A stretch of 41,140 nucleotides of DNA from DTU013 sp964490975 (GTDB taxonomy: Bacteria; Bacillota; Clostridia; Acetivibrionales; DTU013). The notes under the pieces were generated by a model. It was not told the origin of the DNA and did not search any database. It saw nothing but the letters and a program-made list of their open reading frames with translations. Shown piece after piece: positions 1 through 7,533 of this stretch. The translations under genes were made by a program, and so were the position numbers. Location: positions 1-41,140 of the forward strand of contig CAZBEQ010000031.1 of the NCBI GenBank assembly GCA_964490975.1. Direction: 5' to 3'. The number at the start of each line of letters is the position of its first letter. Position 1 is the stretch's first letter.

Positions 1-66
1 GTAACTACAGTAGATGGATGTCTGCTGTTTGACTACAACTATATTGTACTAGGGGAGAAAATGATT

Positions 67-489
67 ATGGAGTTTACAACAGAATGGCTGAATCAATTAC
101 TAGATATGGCAGCGCGAAATGATGAGTGTAAACAGTGTGCCTTCGAGGCCTGTGCGTCACTTCATTACCGAACTAATAATATGGATGTGATTCTTGATAA
201 TTATGTGGGAAAATTGGAGGAGTTTATTAAGTTTCTGGAGAGAGAGTGGGGATGGATTGTGACAATAAGTGAAGACAGAAAAACACTTTTGGTGGATGAA
301 AATAAGGATGTTTGCGTTTGCCCTGTAGTGTCATTTATGCCAGGGAGAATCTCACCTGCTATATGCAATTGCTCCGAGAAATTCGCTGAGAAAATGTTTG
401 CAAAAGTGTGTGGAAAGGACGTAAAGTCGACTGTAAGACGATCCATTATAAGGGACGGGAAATCTTGTATTTACGAAATATCTTTGTAG
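67..489 (+). CDS. Small cysteine-rich protein of unknown function
   Basis: I do not recognise this gene with confidence. It encodes about 140 residues with no signal peptide or membrane segment. The C-terminal half is cysteine-rich (a CVCPV stretch, then ICNCSEKF) and ends with a basic segment finishing in SCIYEISL. That ending loosely resembles the GD..C.F.I close of V4R-like or DUF6144-like clostridial proteins, but this is a weak resemblance. The closely spaced cysteines could bind a metal. An ATG at 61 is in frame, but the AGGGGAG ribosome binding site (51-57) lies only 3 bases before it; the ATG at 67 has a normal 9-base spacing and is preferred. It lies upstream of the trp promoter and seems unconnected to tryptophan synthesis. 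Its own promoter is probably before the window. Confidence 0.6.
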   Translation: MEFTTEWLNQLLDMAARNDECKQCAFEACASLHYRTNNMDVILDNYVGKLEEFIKFLEREWGWIVTISEDRKTLLVDENKDVCVCPVVSFMPGRISPAICNCSEKFAEKMFAKVCGKDVKSTVRRSIIRDGKSCIYEISL

Positions 490-581
490 ATGGATCGATG
501 GCGCACAAGAGGATTCTGGGGCTATTACTTAATGGGCGCAAAAGAGATTTGTTTATAGAATAATAATAGAAAAATATTTGT

Positions 582-610
582 TTGACAAAAATTACAGAAA
601 TAGTTATAAT
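582..610 (+). promoter_or_regulatory. Sigma-A promoter of the trp operon
   Basis: TTGACA at 582-587 and TATAAT at 605-610 are separated by exactly 17 bases, a perfect consensus housekeeping promoter. It lies immediately upstream of the T-box leader, so control of the operon is expected mainly at termination of the leader rather than at initiation. Confidence 0.9.
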
Positions 611-629
611 ACATATAATTTATATAGCA

Positions 630-900
630 GTAAACCGAAGAACAAGAGAAGTAAAAATGATTGCTTGTACTCAGAGAGCCGCCGGTGATGTGAATGCGGT
701 TGCAAGGTTATTTTGAATGGACTTGTGAGGGAAGCTTGAAATCGAAAGAGAGTAGACGCTTACGGGGATTCTGTCCGTTATCAGAAGAGTGCATATGATA
801 GTATGCAAAATGAGTGGACGTAGAAATACGTCAATTTGGGTGGTACCGCAGAAGTTAAAGCCTTTTGTCCCTTTCTTGGGGATGAAGGCTTTTTATTTTA
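630..900 (+). promoter_or_regulatory. T-box riboswitch, tryptophan specifier
   Basis: This leader senses uncharged tRNA-Trp and lets transcription continue into trpE when tryptophan is scarce. The conserved parts are visible: a stem I beginning near AGAGAGCC (673-680), a specifier loop GAA-UGG-AC with the Trp codon UGG at 718-720, and the antiterminator T-box sequence TGGTACCGC at 841-849. The terminator stem pairs AAAGCCTT (857-864) with AAGGCTTT (885-892) and runs into a T-rich tract. The GAA-codon-AC arrangement of the specifier matches characterised T-boxes such as that of Bacillus subtilis tyrS, which supports the Trp reading. Being upstream of a full trp operon fits. Confidence 0.95.
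857..900 (+). terminator. T-box regulated intrinsic terminator
   Basis: The stem AAAGCCTT/AAGGCTTT encloses a GTCCC...GGGGA extension and is followed by TTTTATTTT. Its 5' half overlaps the region that pairs in the alternative antiterminator formed with the T-box sequence at 841-849. Confidence 0.85.
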
Positions 901-921
901 TCAAAAAACGAGGTGATTATT

Positions 922-2379
922 ATGGTAACTCCTGATTACAACGAGGTTCAGCAATTGGCAAAGGAATACAATATTATTCCAGTCTGCAGGGAAATCTACG
1001 CAGACATTACAACTCCAATTGCACTTTTGCGAAAGATTTCACGGATAAGTAACAGGTACTATCTTCTAGAGAGCATTGAGGGAGGGGAGAAGTGGGGCAG
1101 ATACTCATTTATCGGCTTTAACCCTATCGCGCACGTTGCATGCAAAAACGGGGAGATAATTATCGAGGGTAATGAGAAGAAGAAGGTACATTCTCTTAAA
1201 CCTTTTGAGGTATTGAGGTCTTACCTCGAAGAGTATAAAGCCCCGAGGCTGCCGGGAATACCACCATTTGCAGGAGGTTTTGTCGGATATTTTTCATATG
1301 GCATGGTTGGATATACAGAACCGGTTTTAAAGCTTAGATGCAGTGAATTCAATGATTTTCACCTTATGTTGTTTGACAAGGTAATTGCATATGATCATCT
1401 AAAGCAAAAGATCAGTATAGTTGTAAACATGAGGGTTGATAAAACAGAAGAAAATTATAGTAAAGCGCTTGCGGATATTGAAGATATACGCCGGATGATT
1501 ACTGAACAGACGCTTATGCCTAAATCCACAATGAAAGGTGAACCTTCCTTTACTTGTAATGTATCGAAGGAAGAATACTGCAGTGTGGTTGAAAAGACAA
1601 AGGAGTATATTAAAAATGGTGATATATTTCAGGCTGTGATTTCCAGACGGTTTGAAACAGAATACAAAGACAGCCTTCTTAATGCTTACCGTGTTTTAAG
1701 AACAACTAACCCATCTCCATATATGGTGTTCATACAAAATGACGATGTACAGTTGATCAGTACATCTCCTGAAACGCTGATACGACTGCAAAACGATATT
1801 CTTTCAACCTTCCCGATAGCAGGATCGAGGCCTCGCGGTAAAAATCCCGAGGAGGATAAAGCTTTGGGAAAAGGACTGCTGGAAGACGAGAAAGAATTGG
1901 CTGAGCATAATATGCTTGTTGATCTGGCAAGAAATGATATTGGAAGGATATCAAAGTATTCCAGTGTTCATTTAGTGAATTATAAAATGATACAGCGGTA
2001 TTCAAAGATCATGCATATCACCTCTGAAGTAGAGGGATGCATCAAAGAAGGTATGGATGCACTGGATGCAATAGAAGCGCTGCTGCCAGCGGGGACATTG
2101 TCCGGTGCGCCAAAGATCCGTGCATGCGAAATAATTGAAGAACTTGAAAAGGAACCAAGGGGAATATATGGCGGAGCCATAGGATATATAGACTTCACAG
2201 GTAATATGGATATCTGCATTGCAATACGCATGGCAGTAAAGAAGGATGACATGGTATATGTCCAGGCCGGGGGAGGAATTGTAGCGGACAGTATTCCAGA
2301 GAAAGAATATGAAGAATCTGAAAACAAGGCCAAGGCCGTACTAGAGGCTATTATTGCAGCAAGTGAGGTGGATGAGTAA
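922..2379 (+). CDS. trpE: Anthranilate synthase component I
   Basis: TrpE forms anthranilate from chorismate, using ammonia supplied by TrpG; it is the first committed step of tryptophan synthesis. The 485-residue length is normal. The N-terminal domain holds the LLES motif (residues 48-51), which in known TrpE proteins forms part of the feedback site for tryptophan, so allosteric inhibition is likely in addition to T-box control. The C-terminal chorismate-binding domain shows GSRPRG, LVDLARND and AGTLSGAPKIRA. A GTG at 913 is in frame, but it sits within the ribosome binding site; AGGTG at 911-915 followed by ATG at 922 is the better start. The stop codon overlaps the trpG start (TAATG), implying translational coupling of the two subunits. 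Confidence 0.97.
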   Translation: MVTPDYNEVQQLAKEYNIIPVCREIYADITTPIALLRKISRISNRYYLLESIEGGEKWGRYSFIGFNPIAHVACKNGEIIIEGNEKKKVHSLKPFEVLRSYLEEYKAPRLPGIPPFAGGFVGYFSYGMVGYTEPVLKLRCSEFNDFHLMLFDKVIAYDHLKQKISIVVNMRVDKTEENYSKALADIEDIRRMITEQTLMPKSTMKGEPSFTCNVSKEEYCSVVEKTKEYIKNGDIFQAVISRRFETEYKDSLLNAYRVLRTTNPSPYMVFIQNDDVQLISTSPETLIRLQNDILSTFPIAGSRPRGKNPEEDKALGKGLLEDEKELAEHNMLVDLARNDIGRISKYSSVHLVNYKMIQRYSKIMHITSEVEGCIKEGMDALDAIEALLPAGTLSGAPKIRACEIIEELEKEPRGIYGGAIGYIDFTGNMDICIAIRMAVKKDDMVYVQAGGGIVADSIPEKEYEESENKAKAVLEAIIAASEVDE

Positions 2380-2960
2380 TGATTTTATTGATTGATAACT
2401 ATGACAGCTTTTCCTATAATCTGGTACAGCTTGCGGGTACAATCAATGATGATATCCGGGTGATTCGCAATGATGAAATTACTGTTGAACAAGTAATAAA
2501 GATGAGTCCTTCCCATATCATTATTTCACCTGGTCCGGGTTATCCCGGGAATGCCGGAATATGTGAGGAGGTCGTCGATAAGCTAAAGGGTAAGACACCG
2601 ATTATCGGCATATGTCTTGGCCACCAGGCGATATGTGAGGTGTTTGGTGCCTCTATTGTCCTGGCAAAGCAGCTGATGCATGGAAAGCAAAGCAATATTC
2701 ATATTGCCAATGGAAGCAGCATATTTAAAGGCCTTCCGCCCATAATACAGGCAGCGAGATATCACTCTCTCATAGCGCAAAGAGAGTCCCTTCCTGATGA
2801 ACTTCTGGTGATCGCAGAAGATGATAGCGGTGAAGTGATGGGTGTGAAGCACAGAGATTATGAGATTTATGGTCTTCAATTCCATCCCGAATCAATATTG
2901 ACACCACAAGGCGCAGTAATTATGAGTAATTTTTTGAAACTAGGTGGTGAGGCATTATGA
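2379..2960 (+). CDS. trpG: Anthranilate synthase component II (glutamine amidotransferase)
   Basis: TrpG is the class I glutamine amidotransferase that releases ammonia from glutamine for TrpE. The catalytic triad is visible as Cys79 in GICLGHQ, His169 and Glu171 in FHPES; the oxyanion strand region SPGPGYP is also present. The protein is 193 residues, the usual size of a stand-alone TrpG, with no fusion to TrpD. Its ATG overlaps the trpE stop by one base and its end overlaps the trpD start by four bases. In some Firmicutes this subunit doubles as PabA for folate synthesis; the location here inside the trp operon makes the Trp role primary, and a shared role cannot be excluded. Confidence 0.96.
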   Translation: MILLIDNYDSFSYNLVQLAGTINDDIRVIRNDEITVEQVIKMSPSHIIISPGPGYPGNAGICEEVVDKLKGKTPIIGICLGHQAICEVFGASIVLAKQLMHGKQSNIHIANGSSIFKGLPPIIQAARYHSLIAQRESLPDELLVIAEDDSGEVMGVKHRDYEIYGLQFHPESILTPQGAVIMSNFLKLGGEAL

Positions 2961-3970
2961 TAAAGGAAGCAATTCAAAAAATATTGGAAAGGGAAAACCT
3001 TTCACTTGATATGACTAAATCAGTTATGGATGAAATCATGGGCGGAAATGCGACAAATGCGCAGATAGCATCCTTCATTACCGCCATGAGAATGAAAGGT
3101 GAAACAATAGATGAAATTACAGCCTGTGCTATGATTATGAGAAAATACGGTACAAAACTAAAGCATTCAGGCGATGTTATGGATATTGTCGGTACCGGTG
3201 GAGATCAGGCATATACCTTTAACATATCTACTGTTTCTTCAATTGTAATCTCAGCTGCTGGTGTACCTGTAGCAAAGCACGGCAACAGGAGCGTATCTAG
3301 CAAATGTGGAAGCGCTGATGTGTTGGAGGCGCTTGGTGTCAAAATAGACATTCCTGCCTCAAAGAGTGAGAAGATTTTGAACGATATCGGGATTTGCTTC
3401 ATGTTTGCTCCATGTTACCATTCTTCCATGAAGTATGCCGCACCTGTTAGAAAAGAACTTGGGGCGCGTACGATTTTCAACATTTTAGGACCCCTTGCCA
3501 GCCCTGCGGATGCAAACCTGCAATTGTTGGGTGTTTATGATGAAAATCTGGTTGAGCCTCTTGCAAGGGTGCTTTCCAACCTCGGCTTGAAGAAAGCCAT
3601 GGTTGTTCACGGACATGATGGCCTTGATGAGATATCCCTTACAACATCATCTACAGTATGTGAAGTAAATAATGGTTACCTGAATAGCTTCTTTTTAGAT
3701 CCACACCAATTTGGTTTTGAATATTGCAAGCCTGAGGATCTGATCGGTGGCTGCCCACAAGAGAATGCTGAAATCGCGAAAAGAATATTAAGTGGCGAGA
3801 AGGGCCCCAAGAGAGATGTGATATTGCTAAACTCTGCAATCTGCCTCTATATGTTTTATAACAATAATACTTTGAGGGAGTGTGTTAAGATGGCAGCAGA
3901 AGTAATCGACAGCGGCAGGGCTATGGAGCAGCTAAACAAGTTTGTAAGGCTATCAAATGAGGAAGATTAA
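2957..3970 (+). CDS. trpD: Anthranilate phosphoribosyltransferase
   Basis: TrpD transfers the phosphoribosyl group of PRPP to anthranilate, the second step of the pathway. The PRPP/diphosphate-binding motif GTGGD is present near residues 81-85, followed by KHGNRSVSSKCGSADVLEALG, the family's second conserved loop. The length of 337 residues matches the family. The start ATG at 2957 overlaps the end of trpG by four bases (ATGA), a typical coupled arrangement, and trpC follows after 20 bases. Confidence 0.96.
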   Translation: MIKEAIQKILERENLSLDMTKSVMDEIMGGNATNAQIASFITAMRMKGETIDEITACAMIMRKYGTKLKHSGDVMDIVGTGGDQAYTFNISTVSSIVISAAGVPVAKHGNRSVSSKCGSADVLEALGVKIDIPASKSEKILNDIGICFMFAPCYHSSMKYAAPVRKELGARTIFNILGPLASPADANLQLLGVYDENLVEPLARVLSNLGLKKAMVVHGHDGLDEISLTTSSTVCEVNNGYLNSFFLDPHQFGFEYCKPEDLIGGCPQENAEIAKRILSGEKGPKRDVILLNSAICLYMFYNNNTLRECVKMAAEVIDSGRAMEQLNKFVRLSNEED

Positions 3971-3990
3971 CTAAAAAGGCTGGTGGAAAT

Positions 3991-4821
3991 ATGATTCTTG
4001 AAACTCTGGCTGAATCTGCCAGATTGCGTGTGGAATCCGCTAAAGGGATAGTACCGTTTGAAGAGTTAAAATCTCAAATCATTAATCGATGTGAAGAAAA
4101 TGTAAAAGGGTTTTCCAGACGTGAAGCTTTTGCCTTTGAGAAAATACTGGGGACTGAAGGGATTTCCTTCATATGTGAGGTGAAGAGAGCTTCACCGTCG
4201 AAGGGCATAATAGCATCAAATTTCCCCTATAAAGAAATTGCCGAACAATATGATAGGGCCGGAGCTAACGCGATTTCAGTTTTGACAGAGCCGGAGTATT
4301 TTAAAGGAAATGATATTTATCTAAAGGAAATCAGCGGCTTGGTAAGTGTACCTGTGCTTCGGAAGGATTTTATTGTAGATGCGTATCAGATTTATGAATC
4401 AAAGCTGATTGGCGCGGATGCAGTATTACTGATCTGTGCTCTGCTGGATACCGATACCCTGAAAAAATATATCGGTATTTGTGATGAACTCGGACTCTCT
4501 GCTCTTGTGGAAGCCCATACAAAAGGAGAGGTTTCTACCGCAATTGCGGCAGGAGCAAGGGTGATCGGCGCTAATAACCGGGATCTCAGGACTTTTGAGG
4601 TCGATATTAACAATTGTATTGCTTTGAGAGAAATGGTTCCTGAAGATATTATTTATGTAGCAGAAAGCGGAATTCAGACACGTGATGATATAGCTAAGCT
4701 TGAAAAGGCAGGAGTAGATGCAGTTTTGGTTGGTGAAGCGCTTATGAGATCAGCAGATAAAAATGCCATGCTGTCATACTTAAAAGACAGTAAAAATGAG
4801 CTGTACATTGATGGGAGGTAG
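3991..4821 (+). CDS. trpC: Indole-3-glycerol phosphate synthase
   Basis: TrpC closes the indole ring from carboxyphenylaminodeoxyribulose phosphate, with loss of CO2 and water. The (beta/alpha)8 barrel motifs are clear: EVKRASPSKG with the catalytic lysines, then VLRKDFIVD, GANNRDL and YVAESGI. The 276-residue length is that of a single-function enzyme; in some bacteria TrpC is fused to TrpF, but here they are separate and adjacent. A GGTGG ribosome binding site lies 7-8 bases before the ATG. Confidence 0.96.
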   Translation: MILETLAESARLRVESAKGIVPFEELKSQIINRCEENVKGFSRREAFAFEKILGTEGISFICEVKRASPSKGIIASNFPYKEIAEQYDRAGANAISVLTEPEYFKGNDIYLKEISGLVSVPVLRKDFIVDAYQIYESKLIGADAVLLICALLDTDTLKKYIGICDELGLSALVEAHTKGEVSTAIAAGARVIGANNRDLRTFEVDINNCIALREMVPEDIIYVAESGIQTRDDIAKLEKAGVDAVLVGEALMRSADKNAMLSYLKDSKNELYIDGR

Positions 4822-4823
4822 GA

Positions 4824-5435
4824 ATGGCTAAGATCAAAATATGTGGTTTAACGCGGGAACAGGATATAGACACAGTAAATATAGCAATGCCGGATTACAT
4901 TGGCTTTGTTTTTGCCAGAAGCAGAAGACAGATCGATGAGAAGAAGGCAGGAATGCTGAAAGCTTGTTTAAACCCTTTGATAAAAGCTGTGGGTGTATTC
5001 GTAAATGAAGAAATCGAAAATATTGTTAAGCTCTGCAACTCACGTACGATAGATATTATCCAGCTCCATGGCGATGAAAATGAGGATTATATAAGGAGGC
5101 TGCGAGATTGTATTGCGAACAAAATCATTAAGGCTATCAGGGTGAAAGACCGTAAGGATATTGAAAAAGCAATTGTTTTCTCCTGTGATTACCTCTTGCT
5201 CGACACATATGTGGAAGGGATATACGGAGGTATCGGCAAGCCCTTTGACTGGTCTGTGATTTCTGATGTAAACAAGCCATATTTTCTTGCAGGAGGTATT
5301 AATTCAGAAAATATAGTGCAGGCAATTGAGCAGCTAGGACCGTATTGCATTGATGTAAGCAGTGGGGTAGAGACAAACGGATACAAAGACCATGGTAAGA
5401 TAATGGATATCGTAGCAAGGGCAAATAGAATCTGA
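4824..5435 (+). CDS. trpF: Phosphoribosylanthranilate isomerase
   Basis: TrpF carries out the Amadori rearrangement of phosphoribosylanthranilate. The start motif KICGLT holds the catalytic cysteine (about residue 7) and the barrel continues with FVFARSRRQI, QLHGDE, LLDTYVEGIYGGIGKPFDW and the phosphate-binding end FLAGGI and DVSSGVE. The 203-residue length is typical. It begins two bases after the trpC stop, with GGGAGG just upstream inside the trpC end, so the two should be translated together. Confidence 0.95.
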   Translation: MAKIKICGLTREQDIDTVNIAMPDYIGFVFARSRRQIDEKKAGMLKACLNPLIKAVGVFVNEEIENIVKLCNSRTIDIIQLHGDENEDYIRRLRDCIANKIIKAIRVKDRKDIEKAIVFSCDYLLLDTYVEGIYGGIGKPFDWSVISDVNKPYFLAGGINSENIVQAIEQLGPYCIDVSSGVETNGYKDHGKIMDIVARANRI

Positions 5436-5498
5436 TTTATATGATTGCAGAACATATTTGAAGCGGTAGCTATATGTTTAAAAAGGAGAATGATAAAT

Positions 5499-6683
5499 AT
5501 GTCAAATGGAAGATTTGGAATCTTCGGTGGGCAATACATTCCGGAGACTCTGATGAATGCTGTTATTGAACTTGAAGAGGCATATAACCGCCTTAGAAAA
5601 GATCAGGGATTTGAAGCTGAACTGGAGAGCCTTTTGAAGAATTATGCAGGCAGGCCTTCAATGTTGTACCTTGCAGGAAAAATGACTGAAGACTTGGACG
5701 GTGCCAGAGTCTATTTAAAAAGGGAGGACCTTAACCATACCGGCTCCCATAAGATCAATAATGTATTGGGTCAGGTGCTTCTTGCAAAACGTATGGGTAA
5801 AACCCGTGTGATAGCTGAGACAGGAGCCGGACAGCACGGTGTTGCTACAGCAACTGCTGCTACACTTATGGGGTTGGAGTGTGAAATATTCATGGGCAAG
5901 GAGGATACTGACCGTCAGGCACTCAATGTTTACCGTATGAAGCTGCTGGGGGCAAAGGTCCATGTTGTGACCAGCGGTACTCAAACACTGAAGGATGCGG
6001 TTAACGAGACACTTCGTGAGTGGAGTAAACGTGTCATCGATACTCATTATGTGCTGGGTTCTGTAATGGGGCCGCACCCTTTTCCTACAATTGTCCGGGA
6101 TTTTCAAAGCATTATTGGTAACGAAGTTAAAAAACAGATGCTGGAAAAGGAAGGCAGGCTTCCCGATGCACTTGTGGCTTGTGTAGGAGGGGGAAGTAAT
6201 GCGATGGGTCTGTTCTATGAGTTTATAAATGAGCCAGGTGTCCGTCTTATCGGATGTGAGGCTGCAGGTCGTGGCATTCATACGAAAGAGAATGCAGCTA
6301 CAATGACAAATGGAGCTGTGGGAATATTTCATGGCATGAAGTCCTATTTCTGCCAGGACAAATATGGGCAGATAGCTCCGGTTTATTCAATTTCTGCAGG
6401 ACTTGATTACCCGGGAGTGGGCCCTGAACATTCTTATCTGCACGAAATTGGAAGGGCAGAGTATGTACCGGTCACAGACGATGAAGCTGTAGAGGCTTTT
6501 GAATACTTGTCCCGCATGGAAGGGGTTATTCCCGCGATTGAAAGCGCTCATGCGGTTGCTTATGCCAAAAAACTTGCACCTGCGATGAGGAAAGATCAAA
6601 TCATAGTAGTTGGGCTTTCGGGTCGGGGAGATAAAGATGTTGCTTCGATAGCAAGATACAGGGGGGTAGAAATATATGAATAA
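5499..6683 (+). CDS. trpB: Tryptophan synthase beta chain
   Basis: TrpB is the PLP enzyme that joins indole, delivered through a tunnel from TrpA, to serine-derived aminoacrylate. Lys85 in HTGSHKINN is the PLP-binding residue, GGGSNAMG binds the cofactor phosphate, and AETGAGQHG is the substrate carboxylate loop. It is the common TrpB1 type (394 residues, beginning NGRFGIFGGQYIPETL), the form that works with TrpA. Upstream TTG and ATG (5490) codons are in frame, but AAAAGGAG at 5481-5488 is correctly spaced only for the ATG at 5499. It overlaps trpA by eight bases. Confidence 0.97.
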   Translation: MSNGRFGIFGGQYIPETLMNAVIELEEAYNRLRKDQGFEAELESLLKNYAGRPSMLYLAGKMTEDLDGARVYLKREDLNHTGSHKINNVLGQVLLAKRMGKTRVIAETGAGQHGVATATAATLMGLECEIFMGKEDTDRQALNVYRMKLLGAKVHVVTSGTQTLKDAVNETLREWSKRVIDTHYVLGSVMGPHPFPTIVRDFQSIIGNEVKKQMLEKEGRLPDALVACVGGGSNAMGLFYEFINEPGVRLIGCEAAGRGIHTKENAATMTNGAVGIFHGMKSYFCQDKYGQIAPVYSISAGLDYPGVGPEHSYLHEIGRAEYVPVTDDEAVEAFEYLSRMEGVIPAIESAHAVAYAKKLAPAMRKDQIIVVGLSGRGDKDVASIARYRGVEIYE

Positions 6684-7464
6684 GCTACAGAAGGCGTTTG
6701 CCAATGGGAAGGCATTTATTCCGTTTATTACTGCCGGGGATCCTTCGATAGAAATCACAGAGCAATTGGTGTTGAGAATGGCTGAGGCTGGAGCTGACCT
6801 GATTGAACTGGGTATACCATTTTCTGATCCGGTTGCTGAAGGGCCGGTTATCCAGAACGCTGATATCCGTGCTTTGTCTGCTGGCGCATCAGTGGATAAA
6901 ATATTTGACATGGTAAAACGTATTCGCAAGAAATGCAATGTGCCTATTGCATTTATGACATACGCCAATCCGGTATTCGCTTATGATCCCGACAGGTTTT
7001 TGAATTATTGCATGAATGCCGGAGTTGATGCACTAATTGTTCCAGACCTGCCATTTGAAGAAAAGGGAGAGCTCATGCCTTTCTGTTTGAAATATGGAAT
7101 TAGTTTGATTTCAATGATTGCACCTACCTCTAACAGCCGAATACAAATGATTGCCGGAGAGGCACAGGGGTTTATTTATTGTGTATCATCCATGGGTGTG
7201 ACCGGTGTACGGCAGGATATCGGCAATGACGTTAAAGAAATGGTGAGATTGGTAAAGGAGGTTAATGATATTCCCTGTGCGATAGGTTTTGGCATTTCAA
7301 CTCCTGAACAGGCATCAGCAATAGCTGAGTTTTCTGATGGCGTAATTGTAGGCAGCGCAATTGTAAAAATTGTAGAACAATATAGCTCAGAATGTGTGCC
7401 TCATGTTGTCGGATATGTACAAAAAATGAAAAATGCAGTGACTAAAATCGAGAGTAAGTGGTGA
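6676..7464 (+). CDS. trpA: Tryptophan synthase alpha chain
   Basis: TrpA splits indole-3-glycerol phosphate and passes indole to TrpB. The (beta/alpha)8 barrel is complete at 262 residues. Glu44 in LIELGIPFSDP corresponds to the catalytic Glu49 of the Salmonella enzyme. The residue equivalent to catalytic Asp60 is Glu55 here (PVAEG in place of the usual PLADG); the change is conservative and, from memory, occurs in some other Firmicutes. The C-terminal part shows VSSMGVTG and the phosphate-binding IGFGIS and DGVIVGSAIV. It is the last trp gene. No clear intrinsic terminator separates it from the sensor kinase gene 70 bases downstream, so read-through is possible. Confidence 0.95.
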   Translation: MNKLQKAFANGKAFIPFITAGDPSIEITEQLVLRMAEAGADLIELGIPFSDPVAEGPVIQNADIRALSAGASVDKIFDMVKRIRKKCNVPIAFMTYANPVFAYDPDRFLNYCMNAGVDALIVPDLPFEEKGELMPFCLKYGISLISMIAPTSNSRIQMIAGEAQGFIYCVSSMGVTGVRQDIGNDVKEMVRLVKEVNDIPCAIGFGISTPEQASAIAEFSDGVIVGSAIVKIVEQYSSECVPHVVGYVQKMKNAVTKIESKW

Positions 7465-7489
7465 AATAATACTAAAAATGGATTATAAT
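7461..7489 (+). promoter_or_regulatory. Possible promoter of the sensor kinase gene
   Basis: TATAAT at 7484-7489 is preceded after 17 bases by GTGAAA at 7461-7466, which matches the -35 consensus at four of six positions and overlaps the trpA stop. The -10 box is good and the -35 box is weak, so the call is tentative. Confidence 0.4.
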
Positions 7490-7533
7490 ATAGCCATATA
7501 ACAAAATTTCACTAACTGAAAGTAGTAGGATTT

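Noticed and set aside
1..50. TTGACT at 29-34 as promoter for the first gene
   Set aside because: The only -10-like sequence (TATTGT, 42-47) is 7 bases away, far from the needed spacing.
5715..6332. 205-codon open frame antisense to trpB
   Set aside because: A shadow of a highly conserved gene; its translation has no recognisable domain.
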